Shown here piece after piece: positions 34,058 through 41,317 of a stretch of DNA of 53,223 bases (position 1 is its first letter; every line of letters starts with the position of its first letter). Origin of the DNA: a virus. Where the stretch lies: positions 1 to 53,223 of IMG/VR virus record IMGVR_UViG_3300024952_000001; one strand, written 5' to 3'. The translations under genes were made by a program, and so were the position numbers. The notes beneath the pieces are model-generated. The model was not told the origin of the DNA, did not search any database, and worked only from the letters and a program-made list of their open reading frames with translations.

Positions 34058-35091
34058 TACTTCACATCCTTGGCTGGGCTAATAAAGATACGTGTAGATG
34101 TTTCTACGTAATATGCTAAGTAATCTACTGCATTAGCTGCGGTAGATAGAGATGGAGCTGTACCACTTGTAAATTTGTAATTGGCTGCGTAAGTGAGTAA
34201 CCGGCTGCCTGTTGCATCTTGAGTGACCGCAATAATTCCTGATTGACCAGCCACGGCATTTGTTGGATTTGCTAATTGTCTTGTTGCGCCAACCGCTGAG
34301 GTCATGAGCAATGAAAAATTGTTAGAAAGCGCCAAATTCAAGGCTACTGGTGAAGCATCTGTAAGCGCAGTAACCTTACCTCGCTGTCCAGCATCCCACT
34401 GTTGGGCCACATTTAATTTGGCCGTTAGTGCATCGTATGCCTGTATGGTTGTGCCAATTGCGGCAGTTAATGCAGCGTTTATAGCTGTTGTAGTAGCCGA
34501 AGCAGTGGTGTATATCCCATCAAAGTAAGTCTTAAGCGTTGCCTTTACGTTTGCCCACGTAACTTTTTTGAGTGCATTGGATTGCGCGCTGTCAATAAGC
34601 CCCATCGTGTCCGCATCTACTGGTGTAGCTTTTGCGGTCGCGGCATTGATTGATAACTCTTTGCCGTTTAGCTCAGTTTGCAACTCATCGAGGGCCGCTT
34701 GCACCGTTGTTGCAGTTAGGTTGCCAGAAGGTGTGTTGCTAATAGCAGACGCTGCATGCGCACCGGATGTATCGTCTATATGGTCAAATAACGGTTGAGC
34801 CTCGCCTGCTGTCATTCGTAATTCAACGCTATCAGCTGCCGCCCATGCGCGTGCGGTTGTCCCCTCTTGCCCACGAACAATAGTCATTGAATCAGATGCG
34901 CCAACTCGAGCCGTGACTTTTATTATTTCTCGATTGCCGCTGGCATCTTCAAGAGTTAGTATTGTATGGTTTGGTGCTGTAACTACAGGGAACCTATCCC
35001 CATGCCCTGTTTGCACCGTTAAAGTTGTTGCTACATTGGTAAGTGAACCTGCCAATGTGCTGAATGCGTTATTCTTTGCCTGATATGTCAT
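34057..35091 (-). CDS. Tail fibre protein (344 aa)
   Basis: The first 95 residues look like a phage-tail attachment domain (YQAKNNAFSTLAGSLTNVAT, LTLEDASGNREIIKVTARVG, and GQEGTTARAWAAADSVELRM). Then comes an Ala/Thr-rich helical stalk (TATTVQAALDELQTELNGKE), and a beta-rich C-terminal tip. The gene is directly before the glycine-rich tip gene with a one-base overlap, so together they likely form the host-binding fibre. Confidence 0.8.
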   Translation of the reverse strand: MTYQAKNNAFSTLAGSLTNVATTLTVQTGHGDRFPVVTAPNHTILTLEDASGNREIIKVTARVGASDSMTIVRGQEGTTARAWAAADSVELRMTAGEAQPLFDHIDDTSGAHAASAISNTPSGNLTATTVQAALDELQTELNGKELSINAATAKATPVDADTMGLIDSAQSNALKKVTWANVKATLKTYFDGIYTTASATTTAINAALTAAIGTTIQAYDALTAKLNVAQQWDAGQRGKVTALTDASPVALNLALSNNFSLLMTSAVGATRQLANPTNAVAGQSGIIAVTQDATGSRLLTYAANYKFTSGTAPSLSTAANAVDYLAYYVETSTRIFISPAKDVK

Positions 35092-35094
35092 CTG

Positions 35095-35715
35095 TTATGC
35101 CCCTTGCGCACCCTGCGGCGCACTTACTTTTCCACCTAGCTTTTGAACAAATGCCTGGTAATGTGAAACCGCCCTGCCAGAATTGCTATGTTCGTCATCG
35201 CGTGATTCGGAACGGTAAATAACATAGTCAGCTAAAGCAGGCGCTACACTTTCTGGTACTTCGGTTATTGCATCATTCAGTGCGTAGGTCTGTGGATTCC
35301 TGATGTAGATTACTTCTAATAATTGCATATCAGGTGCTTTGGGGTAGATGTAGAAACGTAGCGGATCGCCTGCGAATCTTGTCCAATTTTGCGCTGGTCC
35401 TGCCGTGTCACTAGCCCAATCCGGATTAAATGCAGACATAGCCATCAAATCCATTGGTAAAATCGCCTTGCCGTCTTTAATTCTTATTACCTGTTCAATT
35501 GCCTGAGCGTTTAAAAATGTAATAGCCTGCTCTGTCTGGCCTTCGGTGCAGCTGAAATCGCCAGATGTTTTGAAGTATTGCGGCGCTATGGTTGAGCACT
35601 CTTTCAGTCCGTCATTTACATACCCCAATAACTCAGGGTCGCTAATACGCAAAGATACGGTGTCCTTATCGTTATAAATACTGCGTGCAATGTTAATAAT
35701 GCTTTGCGGTGTCAT
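35095..35715 (-). CDS. Head-tail adaptor, DUF6682-like (206 aa)
   Basis: An alpha-helical N-terminus (TPQSIINIARSIYNDKDTVS, then ELLGYVNDGLKECSTIAPQ), a beta-rich middle (ITFLNAQAIEQVIRIKDGKA; PLRFYIYPKAPDMQLLEVIY), and a C-terminal helical tail (HYQAFVQKLGGKVSAP). This order is that of phage adaptor proteins that attach to the portal. A second adaptor of similar length and layout lies at 36843. The two may be paralogues acting in the head-tail joint. Confidence 0.72.
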   Translation of the reverse strand: MTPQSIINIARSIYNDKDTVSLRISDPELLGYVNDGLKECSTIAPQYFKTSGDFSCTEGQTEQAITFLNAQAIEQVIRIKDGKAILPMDLMAMSAFNPDWASDTAGPAQNWTRFAGDPLRFYIYPKAPDMQLLEVIYIRNPQTYALNDAITEVPESVAPALADYVIYRSESRDDEHSNSGRAVSHYQAFVQKLGGKVSAPQGAQGA

Positions 35716-35733
35716 GGTGCATATCCCTTGCTG

Positions 35734-36414
35734 CTAAGTTTGAATAATGTTGATAGGCGTAACGCTTGCTGTATGAGGTCTTGGCGTTAAACTTCCAGAA
35801 AAATCATTTATGGAAATACTGCCTAAATCTGGTCTATTTCTTATGCCGTGTATTCTTACGATTGAAGAAAGCAAGTTGTCGTCAGCGTTAATTGATGCCT
35901 CGGCCACTATTGCTAATGCACCATTACTGGTTAGGCTATCGTCCTGAGCAATAAAGATCAGATCAGCTAAAACAACCAATGCCGCGCTTGATGTAAGCTG
36001 ATTAGCATCTTGCGTGATTGTTAATGTGGCAGAAGTGCCGTTTTCAGCGTCTGATTCAAGCGTGTCGTCTGCTTGAGTGAATGTAACGTCTGCAGCAATG
36101 GGTAATGATGCGTCAGTTACAAGCCCGTCATTCTGCTGTGAATATGCAGCATCAGCAACGATTGGCAGCACTGATTGAGCATCAATGGCGTTGTCATCTT
36201 GCGTGATTGTTAGAGTAGCCTGTATTAATCCGCGCGCATCAGATGAAAGTAAGTTTTCATCCTGATTGGCGGTTAATGTTGCCTGAACACTAACCGCTGT
36301 AGTTGACGTTAATGTATTATCATCTTGTGTTTGCGATAAGTCGGCGCGTATAAAATCTTCACCACCATTAAAGGCGGCAATGTTATAAGCCTGGCTGTTA
36401 TACGCCCATGACAT
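35734..36414 (-). CDS. Tandem-repeat structural protein (226 aa)
   Basis: After a short start (MSWAYNSQAYNIAAFNGGED) the protein consists of about eight units of about 21 residues with the pattern TQDDNxLxSxAxLxIxAxLT, for example TQDDNTLTSTTAVSVQATLT, NQDENLLSSDARGLIQATLT and TQDANQLTSSAALVVLADLI. The repeats suggest a beta-solenoid or fibre shaft. It lies between two adaptor genes, so it is probably a small virion fibre or decoration. The family is not recognised. Confidence 0.75.
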   Translation of the reverse strand: MSWAYNSQAYNIAAFNGGEDFIRADLSQTQDDNTLTSTTAVSVQATLTANQDENLLSSDARGLIQATLTITQDDNAIDAQSVLPIVADAAYSQQNDGLVTDASLPIAADVTFTQADDTLESDAENGTSATLTITQDANQLTSSAALVVLADLIFIAQDDSLTSNGALAIVAEASINADDNLLSSIVRIHGIRNRPDLGSISINDFSGSLTPRPHTASVTPINIIQT

Positions 36415-36431
36415 TATCCACTAGCGCGTTA

Positions 36432-36830
36432 TTACGCATTACCTGCATTGATGGTAAATGTGTTTACAGTAATTGATTGACCTACTGCAGTATTGGTGTT
36501 GTCAACGGACATATCACCGCCGCCGCCTGTAAGCGTTACAGATCCTTGCACATGGCAAGTTGAGCCTGCTGAGTTTTTAATGCGAAAATGCCCGATTACA
36601 CCAGCGGCTATTCCTGCAACTGTCCATGTGCCAGCTTTCGCTTTAGAGCCTGCAGAAGCTGCCGCCATCCAATCACTAGGTAATGTTATTTCAGCTAACA
36701 AGGTGCCGCTATCTGCTGCGGCACAATTGGCTGGTGCAGCACCACTTCTAAATTGAAGCTTTGCCGACACGCCTGCTGTAGATTCCATTTGGTCTAACTG
36801 GTTATTACGCAAAGTAACTGAATATTGCAT
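36432..36830 (-). CDS. Small beta-rich structural protein (132 aa)
   Basis: Strand-rich sequence (MQYSVTLRNNQLDQMESTAG, VSAKLQFRSGAAP) with two cysteines and a Gly-rich C-terminal half (VQGSVTLTGGGGDMSVDNTN). Proteins of this type occur in tail-fibre or head-decoration modules. It lies between the adaptor at 36843 and the repeat protein. The exact role is unknown. Confidence 0.7.
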   Translation of the reverse strand: MQYSVTLRNNQLDQMESTAGVSAKLQFRSGAAPANCAAADSGTLLAEITLPSDWMAAASAGSKAKAGTWTVAGIAAGVIGHFRIKNSAGSTCHVQGSVTLTGGGGDMSVDNTNTAVGQSITVNTFTINAGNA

Positions 36831-36842
36831 GTTTGTTTTCCC

Positions 36843-37463
36843 TTAAAATGAATGCATCTTTACGCGCAATGGCTTGGAGCCGCCGCCTTTTGAATAACGT
36901 AAGCTCTCTTTTGCAATAGCTGAATCAAATGTGTTTTTGTAAATGGCCGCCTGTTGCAAGTTAGTCCAAGGTTGATTAGCCTGCATCATCAGAAATGACT
37001 TAGCACCTGCGGCTACTTCTGAGTTGTAGCGTTGATACAAGTCATCTGGCAAAGTGGTTGCAGTTTCTGATGGCCTTGTTTTTATGGTAACGACTAACGC
37101 TTCTGCCGCGTCTGGCGTGCGGATAAGGTGAAGGCTTCTACCACTTAGGTAATAGTAGTAAGGCGTGCCTGTTTCCGTGTCCTCTTCGCTTCGTAGTGCA
37201 TCATGCTGTGATGATGGGTCAAGCTCACGACCATCACGGCGAACTGAAATAACATCATCAGGCTCGGTATCGTCTAGCATTAAAGTGGTTAGGTCATAAC
37301 TAGGCGTGTTAGCAATTGTGTTAAGTGTTACCACCTCTTGCATAATCTTGGTGCGCTTACAAAACTCAATGCCAGCACGTAGGATTGCATCTAATATTTG
37401 AATCTCTGGACACATTGGCACCTCTGGCCGCACGTACTTAGCAAAATTAGCCAATGTCGCCAT
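36843..37463 (-). CDS. Head-tail adaptor / connector protein (206 aa)
   Basis: The helical N-terminus (PEIQILDAILRAGIEFCKRT), a beta middle with ISVRRDGRELDPSSQHDALR and TGTPYYYYLSGRSLHLIRTP, and a helical end (EVAAGAKSFLMMQANQPWTN). The order and the RxDGRELDP and YYYYLxG elements match DUF6682-type adaptor proteins. It stands three bases after the 213-aa gene in the head-completion block. Confidence 0.75.
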   Translation of the reverse strand: MATLANFAKYVRPEVPMCPEIQILDAILRAGIEFCKRTKIMQEVVTLNTIANTPSYDLTTLMLDDTEPDDVISVRRDGRELDPSSQHDALRSEEDTETGTPYYYYLSGRSLHLIRTPDAAEALVVTIKTRPSETATTLPDDLYQRYNSEVAAGAKSFLMMQANQPWTNLQQAAIYKNTFDSAIAKESLRYSKGGGSKPLRVKMHSF

Positions 37464-37465
37464 GA

Positions 37466-38107
37466 TTAAACGCTAGCCTTTGCTGCTGCGATTGCTGCCG
37501 CTAGCTTTTCATTGCCAAACAAGTGAGGGCTTTTAATCTTCAATGCTTTAGCTTCTGCCAGTAATGCATCACGGTTAAGCTCTTTCGTTTCAACTGCTGG
37601 ATTTTGCTCTGTAGCTGGTGCGCTTTCTGTTTCCTGCGCTACCGGCTCGGCTTGCTTGCCGCCTTCCGCTGTTTGCGGCTTTTGGCCTTCATCTGCTGGC
37701 GCTGCGTCAGTAAGTTTTGGAGTACGCAAAAACTCAATTTGAGCATTTAGTTCTGCTTCGCGCTCATCTTCATCTAGCGCATTCCATTCGCTGATAGTCA
37801 TGCCAGTGTACTCAAATGCACCACGCACAATATCGCCTAACGGCAGCTCTATACCTTCGGCAATAGTTACTACTGATGGAAACAATGAACTACCAAGCAG
37901 CACGGTACTTTCTTGGCTTGGGTTAACTTCCTCACCTTCCGGCACGCGATAACCATCTTTAATGCTAAGAAAGCGGTCAATGTGCGACTGGTTAGTTACT
38001 TCGCATAAATGGCGAGGCTCTGTATCAGTAGCGTTAAAGAAGTAGGTCATATCGCCTATTTCTACGGTTGTGCCTGCTTTACGTTTGATGATGGATTCAA
38101 TTTTCAT
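37466..38107 (-). CDS. Head-associated protein with C-terminal HeH/SAP-like domain (213 aa)
   Basis: The N-terminal 75 residues are beta-rich (TTVEIGDMTYFFNATDTEPR). A Pro/Glu/Ala-rich linker (residues about 135-175) leads to a C-terminal helix-extension-helix-like unit (NRDALLAEAKALKIKSPHLF, GNEKLAAAIAAAKA). This layout is frequent in proteins next to capsid and decoration genes. It may bind DNA or the portal vertex; this is inference. Confidence 0.7.
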   Translation of the reverse strand: MKIESIIKRKAGTTVEIGDMTYFFNATDTEPRHLCEVTNQSHIDRFLSIKDGYRVPEGEEVNPSQESTVLLGSSLFPSVVTIAEGIELPLGDIVRGAFEYTGMTISEWNALDEDEREAELNAQIEFLRTPKLTDAAPADEGQKPQTAEGGKQAEPVAQETESAPATEQNPAVETKELNRDALLAEAKALKIKSPHLFGNEKLAAAIAAAKASV

Positions 38108-38166
38108 TTGAAAACCTCGTAATAATTTTGGGTTGTGTGGGATGTTGGGTTAGTAGAAGGAACACG

Positions 38167-38188
38167 GCAGGACGGCGAACCGCCCTGC
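38167..38188 (-). promoter_or_regulatory. RNA hairpin with TTCG loop after the capsid-accessory gene
   Basis: On the minus strand GCAGGGCGG-TTCG-CCGTCCTGC forms a 9-bp stem with one G-U pair, about 22 bases beyond the stop of the 152-aa gene. There is no T-run, so it is probably an mRNA stabiliser or weak terminator that sets gene dosage. Confidence 0.6.
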
Positions 38189-38209
38189 TATATCCCCCAC
38201 CCCAAACTT

Positions 38210-38668
38210 TTATACTGCGCGATAACGCAGTTCTAACTGAACTGAACCTGCTGCGGCTGTTGCGGCACCTGTAGCGATCACAACACCTACAACACGGTCA
38301 TAATCTACTGCTGTAACCGCATCAAGTGCGTCATAAGTGGTCTTTGATGCGTGATGTAGCGCAATACCGCCTGCTTGACCGATGGTTGAACCTGCCAACA
38401 AAGATGTTTCAATCGCCGTTTCAGCAGCATTCAAGATGCCTAGGTTTAGCAAGATAGCTGGCGCACCGTTGCTATCAAGGTCGCTTGCATTAAGCGTGTA
38501 GCCAACTGGAATGCAATCAGCTGGTAATACAGCCAAAGCCAAGATATTGCCTGCAGCATTCTGTGCTGATGTTAATAACACCTTGCCCTTTACAGTCAAG
38601 TCCTCTTGGGCTACTGGACTAGGCGCTGGCAACTTGCCAGAACCATACAGTGAATCAATTTTAGCCAT
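38210..38668 (-). CDS. Capsid decoration / cement protein candidate (152 aa)
   Basis: A beta-rich, Ala-rich protein (GKVLLTSAQNAAGNILALAV; GGIALHHASKTTYDALDAVT) ending in QLELRYRAV. It is the next gene after the major capsid gene and is bracketed by two strong RNA hairpins. The BPP-1 group of podophages has a cement protein of similar size in this place. The match is by position and character, not by a recognised motif. Confidence 0.68.
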   Translation of the reverse strand: MAKIDSLYGSGKLPAPSPVAQEDLTVKGKVLLTSAQNAAGNILALAVLPADCIPVGYTLNASDLDSNGAPAILLNLGILNAAETAIETSLLAGSTIGQAGGIALHHASKTTYDALDAVTAVDYDRVVGVVIATGAATAAAGSVQLELRYRAV

Positions 38669-38704
38669 GCTTTTACTCCTTAAAATTCGTTTTCAAAGTA
38701 ACCG

Positions 38705-38726
38705 CTAGGCCGACTTAACGGCCTAG
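38705..38726 (-). promoter_or_regulatory. RNA hairpin directly after the major capsid gene
   Basis: CTAGGCCG and CGGCCTAG form a perfect 8-bp stem with a six-base loop, nine bases beyond the capsid stop codon. No T-run follows on the minus strand. It probably stabilises or processes the capsid mRNA. Confidence 0.6.
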
Positions 38727-38734
38727 TCAGTTAA

Positions 38735-39853
38735 TTAGCTTGGGTCAGCTACCGCAGTATCTAAGGCGATTACACCAAAGTCGCGTGAGGTGCCGTCCAC
38801 TGTGAAAGCGGTTTTCTTCACACCAAAGATAGAGCCGGTAGTAATCACAACTTGATTGCCGCGATCTTCCATTTCCTCGTTCCAATCAAAGCGCAAGCCT
38901 GTACCAGCGGAACCGAAGGCAACTACAGCGGCTTGACGGCCTAAGAACAATGCACGCGCTGCCGTTACGTTGTTACCTGCGCCGTAGTCATTGAAGCGGA
39001 TTACATTGCGGTGAGAATGCAGGATCACGTTGTTATACATGCCCAAATTGCCCTTGAATAATGGGTTATTACGACCTTCTGCCGTAGCTGCTGCTTTCTG
39101 AATATCCATCCAGCCACCAGCGCCAGCATCGCGGCGTAAGTCATACTCTTGCCAAGGGTGCATTACGATAACGTAGTGCTCTTCACCATCAATCATCACT
39201 GGTTGAATAGATGGAACGCCACCTGTACCGCCGCCCATCGTTGCAGCACGCGCAACAGTACGGTCAATCAAAGCAAGATCAAGCTTGTCTGCTGAATCAA
39301 TCGTGCCTTTACTGGTTGCGTTGCCGCCATGCAATAAGTGCTTGTCATCTGGCGCAACTAAAGCATTGCCTGCGTAGCCGGCGAAGTCGGTATCTTCAAT
39401 GAAATCATCATTGATACCACGAGCACCAGAAAGGTAAGTGAATAGCGTTTCGTCAAACAAACGTGACCACCATTCAGCTTGACGTGTTTTCGCAATCTTA
39501 CGAATGTCGTGAATCGTGCGCTTGTTACTCATTTTGCCGCCGCCGTTAACGCCGCCGCGGAATTGGTCAATCAAAAGACTATCGGTATAGAACTTCAAGT
39601 CCTCTTCTTTGCCACGCAAGGTTTTGTCGCCACGAACAGGCTTCATCTTGAGTTGCATTACCAGGTCATACGAAATTTTGTCGCCTGAATCTTGCTCAAG
39701 ATCGGTAAGAGTTTGAATAGGTGTTTGTGCATCTTCGCCAACACCCATCATCTTTTTGTTGAAATATGAAGTGCGGCTTACATCAACCGCTAATAATGCC
39801 GAATATTTCTGTACGGCTTTTGGATCGCCAACGCCAACTACTGACTTTGCCAT
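38735..39853 (-). CDS. Major capsid protein, N4-gp56 type
   Basis: A 372-residue protein of the N4-gp56 capsid family (HK97-like fold). Typical elements are QTLTDLEQDSGDKISYDLVM, MKPVRGDKTLRGKEEDLKF, GGKMSNKRTIHDIRKIAKTR near residue 115 (family hallmark), and VMIDGEEHYVIVMHPWQEYDL. The ribosome-binding site is AGAGGAG. It is preceded by scaffold and a CsrA-like small gene and followed by the cement candidate, as expected in a head module. One AAATGCAATTA motif lies about 100 bases upstream and may drive high expression. Confidence 0.92.
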   Translation of the reverse strand: MAKSVVGVGDPKAVQKYSALLAVDVSRTSYFNKKMMGVGEDAQTPIQTLTDLEQDSGDKISYDLVMQLKMKPVRGDKTLRGKEEDLKFYTDSLLIDQFRGGVNGGGKMSNKRTIHDIRKIAKTRQAEWWSRLFDETLFTYLSGARGINDDFIEDTDFAGYAGNALVAPDDKHLLHGGNATSKGTIDSADKLDLALIDRTVARAATMGGGTGGVPSIQPVMIDGEEHYVIVMHPWQEYDLRRDAGAGGWMDIQKAAATAEGRNNPLFKGNLGMYNNVILHSHRNVIRFNDYGAGNNVTAARALFLGRQAAVVAFGSAGTGLRFDWNEEMEDRGNQVVITTGSIFGVKKTAFTVDGTSRDFGVIALDTAVADPS

Positions 39854-39949
39854 AGTGTTACTCCTCTAAAAGTTAAAATTCACTCCGAGGCACTCATGCG
39901 CGTCAGTTTTGTTACGTTCTTGCTATTACAAATGCATTTATACGTCCAA

Positions 39950-39960
39950 TAATTGCATTT
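39950..39960 (-). promoter_or_regulatory. 11-bp repeated motif AAATGCAATTA, copy 2
   Basis: It lies in the 110-base gap between the CsrA-like gene and the major capsid gene, 97 bases upstream of the capsid start. It is followed on the minus strand by TTGGACGTATAAATG, which has promoter-like elements with poor spacing. Confidence 0.55.
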
Positions 39961-39963
39961 GCA

Positions 39964-40170
39964 TTAAGGCTTATTCATTGTTAAACCATTTTTAGCGATT
40001 GCCGAAGCGCTGCCGCCAGCCTTACTTACCGCCAAAACAACATCGCTATCTGCTTTAATGTCAAGCCTAGCAATCTGTCCAGACTTCTTAAGAATAGTGA
40101 TCTCAATACGTCCATTATCAAACGTGATTGATTCGCCTACTTTTAAATCTTGCTTTATGGTTTTACTCAA
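39964..40170 (-). CDS. CsrA-like small protein in the head operon (68 aa)
   Basis: The stretch VGESITFDNGRIEITILKKS, then GQIARLDIKADSDVV, can be aligned without gaps of more than one residue to the CsrA/RsmA core ([30 protein letters not shown]). CsrA binds GGA motifs in mRNA. The first CsrA strand (MLILTRR) and the VHREE motif with the key arginine are not conserved here, so RNA binding is uncertain. It lies between scaffold and capsid genes; it may be a small head protein with a CsrA-like fold. Confidence 0.6.
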   Translation of the reverse strand: MSKTIKQDLKVGESITFDNGRIEITILKKSGQIARLDIKADSDVVLAVSKAGGSASAIAKNGLTMNKP

Positions 40171-40191
40171 AATAAGCCTTCAATGCTTTTA

Positions 40192-41037
40192 TTAGCTTGT
40201 TAAATAACGTTGCACTTGCTCTGGGTTAAGCTTGGCTACCGCACGTTCCAAGTCCATGCCAGTTAGTTTTTCCAAGTGCGCAAACTCACCGCCATTTTCT
40301 GAATCGGTATCAGCTGCAGGTAGATTGCTTAACGTTTTTGGAATCTTGCTAAGGTCTGGCTTACGGACTGTGCGCTTCTGTTCTGTATTAGAAGCAGTAC
40401 CAAAGCGCTCACGCACAATCTTGTCAGCTTCATTTAAAAAGAATGTGCCTTTTTGATTGACGTATTTAGGGTCATTAGCCAGGTCAATCACCGCGGCATT
40501 AAGTGCGGCCATTACGATTTTGTCTTTGTAGATAGCATTACGTTTATCGCCAAAGAATTGTTCCTGCTCCCACTTCCAGCGCTCATTATCAATATGAGCA
40601 TTTTGCTTAGCGGCATTCTCTGCGCTTGCTTGCTTGATGCGCAGTGCGGTTTCTTCATCAGAAATTTCATCTTTCTTAGCCTCATACTGGTCAAGATCAA
40701 TGTCGCCGTTGTTTAACTGATCACGCAACTCAGCCTTAGCGGCTTTAATGTCAGCCATGCGCTTATCAAAATCATCAACAAACTCAGCCGTTTGTTTTGG
40801 GATAAATGCATCTACGGCCTCGGCTTCATCAGACAAGGCATCGTCTGCGGCATCGTCAGCATTAACATCGTTGCCATCGCCACTTGTGGCATCAGCATCA
40901 TCTTCGGAATCATCATCGCCAGCGACTGCACGCAATGCGTCCGCATCATCCGCGCCGTCATCTTCGCTATCATTAAGCGCAGCCAACTCTTCTGGTGAAA
41001 GCCCTGCTAGTGATTGGTCGTCATCTTCTACTGCCAT
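40192..41037 (-). CDS. Capsid scaffolding protein (281 aa)
   Basis: A strongly acidic N-terminal 80 residues (DDDQSLAGLSPEELAALNDS; DDADALRAVAGDDDSEDDAD), then long helices (FDKRMADIKAAKAELRDQLN; EKRNAIYKDKIVMAALNAAV-like) and a basic C-terminal segment (KRTVRKPDLSKIPKTL). This charge pattern and the location between portal and capsid genes are those of scaffolding proteins, which guide capsid assembly and leave before DNA packaging. Confidence 0.82.
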   Translation of the reverse strand: MAVEDDDQSLAGLSPEELAALNDSEDDGADDADALRAVAGDDDSEDDADATSGDGNDVNADDAADDALSDEAEAVDAFIPKQTAEFVDDFDKRMADIKAAKAELRDQLNNGDIDLDQYEAKKDEISDEETALRIKQASAENAAKQNAHIDNERWKWEQEQFFGDKRNAIYKDKIVMAALNAAVIDLANDPKYVNQKGTFFLNEADKIVRERFGTASNTEQKRTVRKPDLSKIPKTLSNLPAADTDSENGGEFAHLEKLTGMDLERAVAKLNPEQVQRYLTS

Positions 41038-41086
41038 AATATTTACTCCTGTTTCTTGGGTTGTGGTTGGTAAAACTGGTTACTGC

Positions 41087-41317
41087 TTAATCGTCACTAT
41101 CACCGTCAGGCTCTTTTCTGTCTTTCTTACCAGCAAGGCCGGATGCTTCCATCGCGTCATACTGTTTCTTGGCACAGGCCCGGGCAGCTGCAAAGCGCTT
41201 CGGGTCTTTTTTGATCTTCTCAGCTTCTACCAATGTGCGCATATCTTCCTGCGCCTGCCATTCGTTCATGTTTGAATCTTCTGCAATTTGCACTTTCCCT
41301 GCATTTGTTTTAGCCAT
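41087..41317 (-). CDS. Hypothetical head-module protein (76 aa)
   Basis: A small, highly charged helical protein (EWQAQEDMRTLVEAEKIKKD, PKRFAAARACAKKQYDAMEA) with an acidic tail. It overlaps the portal gene by eight bases and precedes scaffold. No family is recognised; a scaffold helper is possible. Confidence 0.72.
   Translation of the reverse strand: MAKTNAGKVQIAEDSNMNEWQAQEDMRTLVEAEKIKKDPKRFAAARACAKKQYDAMEASGLAGKKDRKEPDGDSDD

Noticed and set aside
33335-35091. Diversity-generating retroelement at the fibre tip, as in BPP-1
   Set aside because: No reverse transcriptase gene and no template/variable repeat pair is visible anywhere in the window.
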